Part shown: in pieces, positions 12,230 to 24,239 of the stretch
Position numbering within the stretch: the first letter of the stretch is position 1
Layout: every line of letters begins with the position of its first letter
Assembly: GCA_030789695.1 (NCBI GenBank)
Contig: CM061132.1
Location: 153,370,817 to 153,434,816, forward strand
Origin: Scilla litardierei
Taxonomy: Eukaryota > Streptophyta > Magnoliopsida > Asparagales > Asparagaceae
DNA length: 64,000 nucleotides
Direction: 5' to 3'
The notes under the pieces: model-generated
What the model was told of the DNA's origin: nothing
Seen by the model: the letters and a program-made list of their open reading frames with translations, nothing else
Databases searched by the model: none
Position numbers and translations under genes: made by a program

Positions 12230-12777
12230 AATGTTTAGTAAGAACGTGTATATGTTTAAGGAAATCTATTTAATATAGAAAGATTCCAAGAATGTCAAAT
12301 GAAAAGGTCATCAAGCTTGAAGAGAGGTTGATAGTGAATAAGATCGATGACGTCACATAATCATGATTTACGTCCTTGCGGTCCAGCGGACACGACCAGG
12401 GAAGTGACTAAGCTAGGATCACTTGTACCCAGTCTAGCTAGGTTGATCCAACAGACTTTAGCCAAGCACATTGACCGGTATCATGGTCCATTGAAGGAAG
12501 ATCATCATTCATATGAGTGCCACCGACACAGAAGGATTTTTTTTAATCCTATCAAAATTTTGTTAATAACTTTTTATTAAGGCCAGATAGGTCAACTCCT
12601 TTGAGGCTAGGTAGGTCAACTCCATTGGGGCTCTCCGAGATGTTCCCGTTCGTCTTTCGAGTGTCAAACCTGCATCCATAGAAATGTCGGCTTAGTTGAG
12701 TATCGTATACGATACATCCTGGTTTTACTATACTGTTCACGAGGTATTTTGCACGGACCTGCATGGGCCACCAAACT
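12230..12777 (-). other. Untranslated leader and candidate primer-binding site of the Tekay-like element
   Basis: No coding signal between gag and the 5' LTR. Directly beside the LTR the minus strand reads TGGTGGCCCATGCAGGTC two to four bases from the LTR end, in the primer-binding position. It does not match the usual initiator-Met tRNA site (TGGTATCAGAGC). The tRNA primer is not identified here. Confidence 0.6.
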
Positions 12778-15455
12778 TGTAACGAACCGCTCTCGGGGCC
12801 CGTTACTTATTTGGTTTATTCGCAGGTTCCGCAGTTTACCAGTGAAATCAGCATAGTCACAACGCAGAGATGTACCAACAACACTCAAACCAGCTTACAG
12901 ACATTATTACAGTCCAAATTAAAGTACAACAACAACCAACACTCTCTCACACCATTACATGAAAGGAAATACTGAAAGGATATGCAGAAAAGGAAATACA
13001 TAGTACAATACACACTCCGACAGAAAAGTAACTAAAACTCTGCGGCCTCCGGGTCGTACACAGGCTCCTCATACTCTGGAGCAATCTCCTCAACCAGATC
13101 TTCATCTGTCGGTGCCACAAGTGGAACCGAAGGTAAGTCACAAAGATTCTAAACAAAGAAAAGAAGTACTGTACAAGTATGACAAGCAGAAGTAAAGTAA
13201 AGTACGGTGTAGTGTCTGTACAAGTGAAGAAAGTAAAGTGCATGACTGTAAAGAAGTAACTGTGCAAGCTCTGCTAAAATTACGTGACTCAAGTCGGAGA
13301 GTACAATATGTGACCGTTCAGTTTGTCTCTTGCCTGGGTGCTACCCAGACCAAATGCCGGTACCCAGGCAGCAGTATGGTTTGTCGAAACGCAGGCAGCA
13401 GGACATGGCACCGAAACACAGGCGACAGGACAGGTAGGCCAAACTCTAGTCACTCCCGTACTCTCGCAAACTATGAGTTACCCCAAAACCCGGTGATGTG
13501 TCAAGTACAATTTCTTTACACGATCGTTCCACGAAATGTTCCAAGTCAAGTCCAACACAAGAAAGTGGTGTATGTTTCCGTGCTTCGAGCACGTAGTAGT
13601 GCGGTGCTACAAGTTCGTACGAGCACAGTGGCTAGATTTCTAAGGTTAGAACCTATCGTGACTTACCAAAATTAATACCGTTGTAGTAAGCCGGAAGAGG
13701 ATCTAGGGCTTCCTCAGAAGTTGGTACACCAGAGTCTGTACCTGCAACACAAAATACTTATTTTAGAAAAACACGACTTTTTCCTATTTAATAATTAGGT
13801 TAGTTTGATTTTTAAACTCGTTAAAACGGTGTCGGAAAATATTTATAATTTTTATATAAATCTAAAATAATTATTTAGATTTTACTGCAAGAGGGGAGAA
13901 TTTTCAGAAGCTTCTGTAATTTCTTATAATTTTTAGAAACTTAGAAATAGCTTAAAAATCCTAAAAACTTAAGGAACGTGTATCTTCCGTAATTTCTTAC
14001 GGGAGCAATACAAATCGGAATTACATGAATGAGTAGTCAAAATGACCGTCTCGAAGTCTATTGTCACATATAATTTTATCAAATATTAGCGTAGGTAAAA
14101 CCAGCGAGTTATGATTTTTAGAATGAATTAAACCTATTTAATCTTTAGGTTCGAAAAATCATTCCAAAAAAAATAGGCGTCTGGTCGAGGTGAGACCAGC
14201 GCCAATGGCTCCGAAATGTCGTTTCTGATTTTCTGTGGCTATCCACACATTTTTCTGGCCCATGTATAATTAGTTATGGATTAAAACCCCTAAAACCTCA
14301 CTTATAATTATTTAAATTTACAAAATTACGAATTTCCTCGTATTTATGAGTTTGCCACTGGGCAAACTTACGCAGCTCACGACGTCGACGGGGGCTTCTG
14401 CGCTCGGAGCGGCGGCGGAGCAGCGACCGGTGATGGTGGTTGGGGCGGCGCAGCGGGGCGGATCGGGGGCCGGCGGCGGAGGGCGGTCGGAGGGGCTGCT
14501 GTGCGGCGCTGGGGGCGGCGGGGGCTTCGTGCGGGCGCCGGAATCGGAGAGAGGGTGGCGGCGGAGGCGGCAGTCGGCGGCGGAGACGGCTGCGGGCTCT
14601 GCGGCGAGGCGACGTGGCGGCGGCGGTCCGGGGAGCTCGGCGACGGAGAGGCCGGAGTGAGGGAGAGAGAGAACGCGAGGGGGAGATGAGCGGGCGGGGA
14701 TTGTTTTTTAAAAAATATTAACTTTGTGTTTAAACTGGGTTAGTGGGTGTATTTATAGGGTTAATATCTACTATTAGTATTTAATGGGGGGTTAGGAGTT
14801 GTTGACTAAACCCAACATTTTTAATACGGTAGGTTAGGGCTTGACTAACTTAGAAATTTTTTGGAAAGTGTATAAACGTGTTTATCATGTGGGGTTAAAG
14901 TAAATGGTAATTAAGTTATAGTAATTAACTAGGGTAAATGGTGACGGTAAAATTGTAACGAAATTACGATTTTGCCCCTACTAGCAAATGTGTCCGAAAA
15001 ATTACGAAAACATACCCACGGGATCGTATCGTTGCGAGGATGGCGAATACGAAGTCCGTTTCAGGGTTTGGGCTACGAGGATACTAGTTTTTGGCCAAAA
15101 CGTTTAGAAAGCGGGTTTGCGGGTTCTCTATTGAAATGATATCAGAAAATTACGAAATTAATGTGGGGAGCCCTAAATGATCATATGACGCTATTGTAGA
15201 AGTTTGAAAACATTTTGAAGACGTTTGAATAGAAAATAAATTCATCGAATCAAAACGGTAATTTTTGAAAATGAATTTTAACAGGAATGTTTTGGGTATT
15301 TGAGGAAATCTGAAAATACCGAAATATAATATAATAAGTCTAGTATTCCAAAATATTTTTATAGAATTTTTTTGAAATCATTTAAAACTCCTGACAAGCC
15401 ATTAAAATATATTAAATTTGTAATTAAATGTTTTGAAAAATTACGAGTCGTTACA
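12778..15455 (-). repeat. 5' LTR of the Tekay-like element
   Basis: Direct repeat of 4773-7439, about 2.68 kb. It carries small differences from its partner, for example an extra ACATTTTT-like insertion near 14815 and single-base changes. Its GC-rich tract (14360-14700) gives the same spurious ORFs as in the partner. Confidence 0.93.
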
Positions 15456-15460
15456 CCCTT

Positions 15461-16701
15461 ATATGAGTTAAACACAATTTCTAATGTGTATATAGTTAAA
15501 TGATGAATTTCGTAGCTGATCAATCCTTTTGGGATGATCCAACTCTCAAATATTAATCTTATGGATCAACACAAAAGAGAAGTAAAGTAGAAACTAATCA
15601 TCCAATTCATACACACATTAGATACATCAGAAAACACAAAGCAATGCTAGGCATTGCCCTAATTACACCACATCACACATCACAATATTCCAGCCAAGCA
15701 TAGTGAAGAAGACAACAATTATCCATAAAGAAATCATCATCTCAATCATCTATAATAGCAAGAGTACGTATCAATTACTCAAGTTCAATTCCTCTGGCCG
15801 TGCTCTTCCTTACGCAGCAACAACAAACCCTAGATTAAAAATAATGAAAGAAGATAACCTTAGCTCTAATGAGGATGGGTCTTTATAATCCCAAACCCTC
15901 AATTAATTCTCCACACTTAGATCTGAGATCTAGGGCCTTCAATTCACATCATAAAAATAGGTTTGGGTCGGAGCTACAGTGAATTTTGGTGAAAATCGTA
16001 TCAATAATCTACAGCTTAAGCCGTCAGACATCTGGTGTTATCCGACTATACGTCTGGTTGCTTGGAGAGAGAAGCTTCGATTAAGTTGTGATCAGACGTC
16101 TGACATTGTCATGTTAAGTGTCTGGATGCTCAATTAGGTAGCTGCTTAAATGGGCTGCTATCAGATGACTGGTGAGTTCTTCAGGCATCTGGGGGTTCAC
16201 ACGAGGGTTGCTTGAAGCAGCTGAGTCCAGACATCTTGTGTTGTCTTGCCAAACGTCTGGGGCTTGGCCCAGACGTCTAGGTCATGCGCTTAAAGCACCT
16301 TAAAACATACCCTGATAAAAACATATAGTTCGAAATTATTTACGCTCAGTGCTACAGACGGCTGATGATGCCGGACCATAGTTTGAAGTTGGGGAGTTAG
16401 AGATCTGGACTATAAGCGTCAGACGTATAGAGAAGCTGAATTCTGCATATCAGAGTATCGGGTGCATCCAGACATCTGGAGGCATATGTCCAGATGTATG
16501 ATCCTGTTTTGGTAGCATGATTCAATGATTTAAGACGTTGAAAGTTGAGTATTCAAACATCCTCATAAAATCCCCATAAAATCTCTAAATATAATGAACT
16601 TTAATATTCATTGATTATTCAAAAATTGCAATATTTAGAGCACAATTGACATGAAAACATATGTGAAATCTTATAAAACCAAGGGAATAAAATACATATT
16701 C
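15461..16701. other. Degraded TE-like sequence with repeated CAGACGTCTG motifs
   Basis: No reliable coding region. From about 16020 to 16510 the motif CAGACGTCTG(G) and variants (CAGACATCTGG, AAACGTCTGG, CAGACGTATA, CAGATGTATG) recur roughly ten times at uneven spacing. The layout resembles the repeated TAGTCGACTCCC motif in the SIRE-like LTRs at 20278 and 36571, so this could be an LTR fragment of a related Copia element. That is inference. Ends were not found. Confidence 0.35.
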
Positions 16702-17252
16702 TACTCTAATTATTGCCTTCCAGCAGTGATGACCATCATGACTCAGTGGAGGTTATTAAAAGATATTAGAGATGGCGATAAATGTGATCTGCCTAGAATG
16801 ACTGTTTTCTTAATGAATCTTCAAATTCAATCAACTCTGATGGATATGATCAAGGCTACTTAGGCGGAAGATCTAAAGCTACAAAAGGTGAGAAACCTGG
16901 TGATGGCGGGTCAGAGACCGGAATTCAAAATTCATGAGGACAGGTCCTTGTGATATGACATCAAAATCTATGTGCCATTTGAAGACATCAGAGAGAAATT
17001 GTTAAATGAGGCTCACAGTTATCCATTTTCCATACATCCAGGCAGGACCAAGATGTATAACGACTTATGACAACATTATTGGTGGCACAGCATGACGAGA
17101 AACGTCGTAAGGAGCGTATCAAAGTGCGTAGTGTGCCAACAAGTGAAGGTTGCACATTGCCAAATTACAGGCATGTTACAGCCTTTACCCATTCCAGAAT
17201 GGAAGCGGTAGTATATTACGATGGATTTTGTGACGCGACTACCCAACAGTAC
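16702..17252 (+). pseudogene. Gypsy pol fragment, part 1 (end of RNase H to start of integrase)
   Basis: In plus-strand frames this fragment is clearly related to the pol at 8029-10806. It runs from the LPAVMT block through [25 protein letters not shown], the integrase zinc finger (HPG..KMY, QHYWWHSM, CVVCQQVKV) to TMDFVTRLPNST. It has several in-frame stops (for example at 16861) and is an old, dead copy. It stops at codon NST where the solo LTR begins. The continuation is at 47395. The lineage is chromovirus-like, by similarity to the intact element. Confidence 0.88.
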
Positions 17253-18317
17253 TGAACGGCCGGTATTTTTAGACGTGTTTTCGATTGTGCATACTGGTAT
17301 TTTTCTTCAGTCATCCAAATAACTTTTCGTCCGTACGTGTCGACGCGAGCGCGTCTCTGTTTTCATTTTTACCGTGTCACAATTATTTACCATCGAGTTT
17401 AACTAAATTAGTTTAACTTAATTACAATTTACTAATTTCAAATTCTTAATCACTTTAATTACTTTCACTAATTAATTTATTAATTACATCTTAAAACTTA
17501 CTTAATTACGTAATTACCTTAACATCTACCTAAACGACAACACACACGTTGATTGAATCGGTTTCCTTCCACTCACAATTAGTCTAACTTGGCATTCATT
17601 TCGTTTAAGCAAAACAGCACGTCTCTCCTTCCTCATTAGTCTAACGTTACAGACACCTATCCCAATCTAATTAATATGAGGTTTGACAATGGGAAAGTGT
17701 GTCTTCCCTGCTCATCTTCTTAAGCTCGTATCCTCCACTGTTAAACCAATCTGTAAATCCCCAACCTTCATCACAACCGCAACCTCAAGCTCAAATCAGC
17801 CCCAACAAACCCAAGATCAACCAGCAAACAATTTCACAAACAATCAGCCCCAAATTTCAGAAATCATCCATTTCAGATCCAAATCCAAACAATTTCATAT
17901 CAACCCATTTGAAATCAACAACACCCAAATCTGAAAACAATTTCAGATCCAAAATCAGAAAGCCAAAATCTGAAAACACCCTTTCAGATTCACCAAAACC
18001 CTCTTTCTTCATCCTCCTCCTCCCCTTGGCCGCACCACCAGTCGCAGGACCTGCCAGCGCCCTGGCCGCCTGAACTCGCCGGAGCCCCTGCGCCGTCCGT
18101 CGCTTGCTCCTCCCCTTGGTGAACGTGAGTGCCCCTCTCCCCTTCATCGGTTGCCTGCAAACAAAACATATAAAAAGAAAGAACAGATAGAAGGAAGAAG
18201 ACAACCAGGGTGTGAGAGAGAGTAAGAGAGAAAGAGATAAAAGAGAGAGTTAGAGAGAAAGTTAAGAAGAGACAAGAGACTGACAAAGAGTAAGAGAGAG
18301 GACATCCTAGTTAATAA
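17253..18317 (-). repeat. Solo LTR, left segment
   Basis: Minus-strand LTR whose 3' end is here (...CCGGCCGTTCA at 17253) and whose 5' start (TGTCACACCCCGCTCCCC) is at 47394. Flanking TSDs AGTAC are at 17248-17252 and 47395-47399. The two segments add to about 2.78 kb after removing the transposon between them. No internal retroelement genes belong to it, so it is a solo LTR, the usual product of recombination between two LTRs. The CT/AG-rich stretch at 17990-18300 gives accidental ORFs. Confidence 0.8.
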
Positions 18318-18579
18318 GGGCTTGTTCTTTTGAGTGGAAGTAGGGGAGGGAAAGTTGGGAGGAAAAGGAATTTAGAAGAGAGAGAAATGGGGTTGTGTGT
18401 TCTTTTGGGGTGGGGAAGTTGAGAGGAATTGGTAGAGGTAAAGTTATGTGGGTCCCATTAAACTTTTTTGTGTTCTTTTGGGGTTGGAAAAGTTGGTAGT
18501 GGAAAGTGGGATTGTTGTATGTGGTAGAGAGATGTGAGAATAGGATAATTTCACCCCTCCCCATGTCAGCACAAGCCAG
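18318..18579. repeat. Left TIR and subterminal repeats of the PIF/Harbinger element
   Basis: The TIR is followed by repeats of TGTTCTTTTGGGGT (about 18397 and 18470), a motif that also occurs near the right end (about 43800, 43885 and, inverted, about 45570). Such subterminal motifs often bind the transposase or its Myb partner; here that is inferred from position. Confidence 0.75.
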
Positions 18580-20277
18580 TGAGCATATAGGGTATATCAC
18601 ACAGCCGCAAGGGCCAAAAATTTATCCGCTTCATACTGCTATCAGACAGACCCAAGGGCAGGAAAATTATCAGATTCATATGGATAGCAATTAAAACATG
18701 CACATATCACCATGCACAAAATAGGGAGCATATAGAGTCTGGCAGCCAGAACCAAGGGGAGAAAAAATATCAGTTGAAACATGCACATATGACCAAGCAC
18801 AAGACATTGAGCATATATGGTATTACCCACAGCCCCAAGGGCAGAGAAAAAATATCAGATTCATATGGATATAAATTGAAACATGCACATATCACCATGC
18901 ATAAACAGTGAGCGTAGATGGTATTGCCCACAGCCTCAAGGGCACAAAACTGATCAGATTCATATTGCATTCAACTGAAACATGCATATATTACAATGCA
19001 CAAGACAGTGAGCATAGGGGGCCTGTCAAATAGCCGCAACGGCACAAAAAATAACAGTTTCATATTGGTATCATTACAAGTTATCCGACAACCCATTCAT
19101 ACATTCTTCGTGTACACAACCAACAACATTAAAATGATTAGGCCTAATATAGAAAACAACAAACACTTAACTGTGTCAATATCTCCGATAATCCTATTCA
19201 TTTTCTCCGTGTTTCTCTCAATTTGTCCAACTACCGTACCCAACTGCCCCTCTAGATCGTAAACCCCACTATCCGACAGTGTGCTTGAAGAGCTATCCAA
19301 AATCTGCCCCCTTTCATTCGCATCATTCAAACGAAGTATAACGTTGCACGACCAAGCATTGTGAGCGAGGTCCTTCCATTCGTAGAATCTGCAGTGTTCG
19401 ATGCGAGACGAACAAGTCCAATATCTCCTCCCAGGGTCATGCCGGGACTAAGAAGTCTGCCTTGGGCACCTCAGGCCACAGTGGCAAAGCCGGTAGTCTG
19501 CTGGATCACATTCCAACTCATCCCGCGGGTGTGATTGTTCTGACGGGTTAGAGCTTGCACTCATTTAACACTACACAATTACAGATTAGTAATGGAAATA
19601 TAAAAGATACAAGGAAATGATGTGATAAGTGACAGTGAAAGGTGTACCTATGATGGTATAAGAAGGATGACAATGGAGACGACGTCTTGAAGGAAAAAGA
19701 ACGAGAAAAAATTCAATGCATACACAAAATAAGACAAAACAACATAAATGCAAAAACCATAAAAGAGTATATACAATTATTAGCCCTCAGAATTGTAGTT
19801 AATCATTTCCCAATTTTGGATGCTGGCGGTGGCTCAATTTTTATATACAGTCTACATGCATGTACTTCATAAGCGACAAATCTTACCTCAGAAACAGTGA
19901 GCATATAGGGTATGGCACACAGCCACAAGGGAACAAAAAAATATAAGATTCATATGGAATTCATATAAATACATGTATGATACAGATAATAAAAATGAAC
20001 CAACCAGCCAACCTTCCAAGAAAATGGGAGTAGAATGACAAACAGTCATATGTGAACACCCTTAATCATTGGGCATGAAGTAAACAAATCGATGAGCCTA
20101 TATGGTATTGCTCACAACAACAAGGGCACAAAAAAGACCAGATTCATATTGATGTCAAATGAAACATGCACATATCACCATGCACAAGACAGTGAGCATG
20201 TAGAGTCTGTCTGACAGACACATGCCCAGTAAAAACACATCAGAATCATATGGAAATCAATTGAAACATGCACATAT
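18580..20277. repeat. Diverged copies of the PIF 100-bp repeat
   Basis: Degenerate units containing GAAACATGCACATATCACCA, AGCATATAG and CAGATTCATATGG recur at 18580-19080 and 19890-20277. They belong to the same family as the clean array at 38870-40080. The intervening part holds the GRF ORF. The SIRE-like element inserted inside one unit at CATAT. Confidence 0.8.
19097..19564 (-). pseudogene. GRF zinc-finger protein with coiled coil and C-terminal membrane segment
   Basis: Read from ATG at 19564, a 155-codon frame has one stop, a TAG at 19448-19450. The N-terminal part has a GRF-type zinc finger: YRLCHCGLRCPRQ, then DPGRRYWTC, then HCRFYEWKD, with the four Cys/His spacing of the family. A coiled-coil stretch follows (LEGQLGTVVGQIERNTEKMN), then a hydrophobic segment near the C-terminus (LLFSILGLIILMLLVVYT), likely a membrane anchor. 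GRF fingers bind single-stranded nucleic acid in known proteins. The ORF lies inside the PIF element on the same strand as its transposase. Whether it is element cargo or a captured host sequence is not known. The downstream part (19330-19097) is open and could start at an internal Met. Confidence 0.75.
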
Positions 20278-21956
20278 TGTTGGATCCTGTGGATGGCAAA
20301 CAACACTAGCAGGGGGTTGAATAGTGTTGTGCAAATAGTAAACTTTTTCGATTGTTAATAAACGTCCTTCTAATGTTGCCTAAGAAACCAAGTAGAGCGA
20401 TCTACGCTTGGTTCTTAATCAACAAAATAATCTTAAAATACACAGAGTAATTTCACAGCAGGTAGTCGACTCCCTATGAACAGTCGTCGACTCCCAGAGT
20501 ATTTATAAGCACAGATAAGATTGCAAGTGATACAAATATTATATTCACAGCAGATAAAAGTAAGTTGATCTTTGCAATAGATGAATAACAATTAGCAAAT
20601 AATAAAGTAAGAGCAAAGATAAACAAACACAGATAAGCAATCACAGACACAAGGATTTTTATCCTGGTTCCCCACAACTTTTGGGTACGTCCAGTCCCCG
20701 ACCAATCCGATACGAGATTTTCCACTATCTACCTTAGCAAATACAAGTACCTAACTCCACTAGTTAGGATTTTCAACGACCTAGTCTTGACCATGATTTC
20801 CAACTGGCAACACCTAGACTTGTCTAGTGTTCCAACAACAACACAATAAAATTGATATCCAATTCACCACAATAAATTGGTGGAGATTGGTTTTACACCC
20901 AGATTCTATAGCCAAACAATGATAGACAAAATTGTGTGTAGTGGCTTGATAGAATGAGATTCTAGATCACACAAAGATACGAATGAATTCTTTGTGATCT
21001 AGATCTAATGTTTTTCAAAAATCCTTTAAACAGAAAATCAAGAGAAAAGTAATACGGATTTGAAAAACAGTTAGCCAATAAAACGAGAATATGATCTTTA
21101 AAAATAATAACAGAATTTTGTAAGATCACAAAATAGAATTGGCTAGAGAAAGAATGAGAGCTTAGAACTTTAGAGCGTTTGCACGAGAGATTTTGAATTC
21201 GATAGTTGTTGTATTTTTCTCAATGAAAACGGTCCTCTATTTATAGGACAAAACTGAGAATTCGAATTTCAAAAATACTTTGACTTTTGTCCCAAAAATT
21301 ATGGAGAAAATCGCTCAACGATATTTCAAAATTCAAGTCAAAAACGTCAAACTTTTACAGCTGGTAGTCGACTCCCTAGGAGTGGTAGTCGACTCCCAGT
21401 GTGTTTCAGGAAATCTTAATTCTCAGCTGGTAGTCGACTCCATACCTTTGGTAGTCGACTCCCAGAGGAGTGTTTCCTGCGATACAACTAGTCAGACAGG
21501 TAGCTAACTCTAGGGTGTGTGGAGTTTCACTATGGAATTTATAAGATGACTAGAGAGAGCTCTCAAAAACATTTTTGAAGATGTTTTAAAAAGATATTCA
21601 AAAAACATTTTCAAATTGTTTGTGTGTGTGTGTTTGTCTATATGATTTGGCTTTAACAATACCCTAAAAAGACACAACACACTCACTATAGACTTAGGAC
21701 ACGTCTTCGAAAGCTTTGATCAGTTTAATGAAGTAGATGTGAGCTTCACTTGAGCTTCTTGTTCTATTTGAGCTTTGAACTTCATTATTTGATCTCAGCC
21801 ACATTCGTCCTTGTCTTTGAGCGTAGATTGCGCTTCTTTGAGTATGAGTAAAGCTTCGCATATACTGCACACTTAATTATAGTGTAGTTAGGACACTAAG
21901 TTTCATTTGGTGTGCTCATCATCAAAATTACTTGGTGTGGAATTCAATTTCCATCA
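20278..21956 (-). repeat. 3' LTR of the SIRE-like element
   Basis: Near-identical direct repeat of 36571-38248. It contains paired copies of TAGTCGACTCCC at about 20465-20495, 21364-21400 and 21428-21467. The small ORFs inside are not genes. Confidence 0.95.
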
Positions 21957-22383
21957 CTCCCCCCCTTTTTGATGATGACACCCAAATGAAAAATGAAGTA
22001 AGTTTGAAATTTGAAAATACATGAAAGTATACTTACTCCCCCTGCTTTGATGTGGTTCTCCCCCTGCATCGAAGCCGTGAGCAAAACAATATAATACATA
22101 TTATTTCATTTTTGCATTTCATATCTTTTCTCCCCCTTGTCATCAACAAAAAATATTTCAATGACAAAGTATTAAAGCATATGAATCATAATATGATTAG
22201 GAGGGGAATTCAATTTCCTATTCCTGCAAGAGAGATGTTAGTTTATAAGAGCAACTAATATATTGCATAGAGGATAAGTTCATGGTAGCAAGCATCACAC
22301 AATTAAAGTTATTACAAACCATAAGTTTTAAAGACATAGTTTTTGAGAACCATTGTTTGAAACACCATTGTTTTTAAGAAAAG
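21957..22383 (-). other. Polypurine tract and 3' untranslated region of the SIRE-like element
   Basis: Next to the LTR the minus strand reads AAAAAGGGGGGGAG (21957-21970), the polypurine tract. Further AGGGGGAG-type runs lie at about 22036, 22060 and 22131. Multiple such runs upstream of the 3' LTR are known from SIRE/Maximus elements. No genes. Confidence 0.8.
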
Positions 22384-23515
22384 CTAAGGATGACCGCCGT
22401 TCTTCCTCAGTTCCTTGATCTCATCAAGGATCCTGACAAGTGTGTCCTCCGTCATTTTGTTGCTTTTCACGACGAGCTCCTTAAGGTCGTCCACCTTTTG
22501 GTTAAGGTCTTCAAAGACTTTCTCTTGTGATATCTTCAATTTCCCAATCTTCTTTAGATGCTTCTTCTTCTTCCTCTTCGCTTCCTCTTTCTTCTTCTCC
22601 TTGTTCTTCCTCCTCAGAATCTGAAACAACAATTTTCTTACCTCTCCTGGAGGATGATGATCCTCCTTCAGCTGCAAGCTTTTCTTCGGGAATGTTCTCA
22701 TCAAGATCATGGTGTAGATTCATTCTTCCAAGTGCATGAACATCAAAAACTCGAGCCGGTTCTAAAATTGAGGTTTCATGGTCCAAAGGCACATTATAGC
22801 TAATAAACAAGATTGTGAGATAGTGCCCATGAGCTAAGGTGGATGAGGGTCTATCAGAAGAAGCTGAAGCAAGGATAGAATCCATGATAACGTTGGCCCA
22901 ATTGATGCGGATGTTACCTAGTATAGCATAGATACATTTGGCATGCTTCTCAGATAGGATAGAATGACTTCCAGATTTTTGAGTAATATTATAGGATAAT
23001 ATATTTGCCAAAATTCTTGCCGGATAGCGAAGATCGCTACATGGAAGTTTAGTCTGAAAATGTCTTCCTGGCAAATACATTCTCTCTAGAATACTTCCTT
23101 CAGTCATTTCTATTTTATCAAGCAACATGCCAGAATATGGAATTCTTAGGGCTTCTCCTAGGGATTTGACAGTAATGACAAGTTTTGTATCAAGAACTTT
23201 GGTTATAAAGCGGCTTTTAGCAAGATCGTAATCCATATTAGCATTGAACAAGTGCACAAGCCTGGGATAGCAAAGATAAGTGTTTTCAGAGGAAAATAGG
23301 TTGGCCAAGTTCTGAAAATCTAGTAAGCTATCAATGCCATAGTTTATAACATCATCAAGCTTAACAAAACGTTCATGGAGGATGGGTTTCTTAGAGATTT
23401 TAATGAAGTGTTCATATGTGGTGTTCTTGAATAGATATGGTAAAATGGTTTCTTTCTCAGAGTCAATTGCAGATGAGTTTTTTCTCTTCTTGGTAAATAT
23501 TCCTTTGAGAGGCAT
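22384..23515 (-). pseudogene. Second ORF of the SIRE-like element (putative plant transposon protein domain)
   Basis: The main frame runs from ATG 23515 to 22511 (334 codons). The N-terminal two thirds are a globular region with YLCYPRLVHLFNANM and LGEALRIPYSG, resembling the uncharacterised 'putative plant transposon protein' domain found downstream of gag or pol in many plant retroelements. A Ser/Glu-rich acidic tail follows (residues ~285-330). A different frame continues the protein-like signal from about 22560 to 22384 with a heptad-rich coiled coil (FEDLNQKVDDLKELVVKSNK), so a frameshift near 22520-22600 probably cut the C-terminus off. No membrane segment or signal peptide is evident. 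Function unknown; the domain call is from recollection of the family, not a search. Confidence 0.6.
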
Positions 23516-24239
23516 CTAGATAGAGTAAAAACAATATTTTTACAATACTAGATAAGCAAGAGAAAAAAATAATGAAGTAGAAATTTTTTTTTACCTTGAG
23601 TAATTTGAGAAAGAGATGGAGTTGAAAGAGCTCCAAGCAACCAAGCACCAAGATGAAATTTCAAGAGAAAGAGAGAGAGAGAGATGAAAGGTGGTAGTCG
23701 GCTACCCTAGGGTTTCTCTTGGGGGGTTTTTAACATAGGATGAAAGATGGTGAAGAATGAGGGCCTTAGGATCAAGTGTTGGATGGTTAGGATAGAGTTT
23801 TAGCTTATTGGGTATAAGTTGGCTTTGAGGATATGAACCCATTAACTCTATAGAACCCAATAGGAGTTAGTCAAAAAACAAACCCAGAAATTCGCATACA
23901 CGCTGGTAGTCGACTCCCTCATGTAGGTAGTCGACTCCCTACTGGGTTGAGTCGTTTTCTCATCCCGAGGGGTTTTTGATCTAGGTCGAGTGCGTTTTCT
24001 GAACACGAAATGTTTTAAAAGTATAACACAAATACATAAGATCATAAAAAGGGGCAAAATATTTATTTAAGTAAATTTAATCATATATATTTAGCAGAGA
24101 AAAAATTGAGTCATGCAAGAAGGCTTTTGATGTTGATCCTTTACAAAGCGTTGGATCTCGTTTTCTTCCTTTCATTTCTTTGGAGTGCCTGAAAAGAAAT
24201 AAACGTTTATGGTACTCTTTTGCTTTTGAGTCCGAGGAG
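23516..24239 (-). other. Non-coding spacer of the SIRE-like element
   Basis: This lies between gag and the second ORF, where pol would be expected. It has no RT or integrase motif in any frame. It carries two more TAGTCGACTCCC-type motifs (about 23900-23940) and a variant at 23693. Pol has been deleted or replaced here. Confidence 0.6.

Larger units (their letters stand above)
4773..15455 (-). mobile_element. Tekay/Del-type Ty3/gypsy chromovirus, structurally complete
   Basis: A 10.7-kb LTR retrotransposon on the minus strand. It has 2.67-kb LTRs, a gag with two zinc knuckles, a full-length but broken pol and a C-terminal chromodomain-like block. The 5-bp target duplication CCCTT is at 4768-4772 and 15456-15460. 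The LTR ends are TGTAACGACTC...GGTTCGTTACA (minus strand). The LTRs are near identical, with scattered substitutions and a few small indels, so the insertion is fairly recent. The order gag, protease, RT, RNase H, integrase, chromodomain is that of Ty3/gypsy. The motif VINLVRIMWRHDSPGESTWE at the C-terminus fits Tekay/Del chromoviruses. Confidence 0.93.

Noticed and set aside
18642..18970. Minus-strand ORFs near 18800 that look like a secreted peptide repeat
   Set aside because: Diverged 100-bp repeat units of the PIF element.
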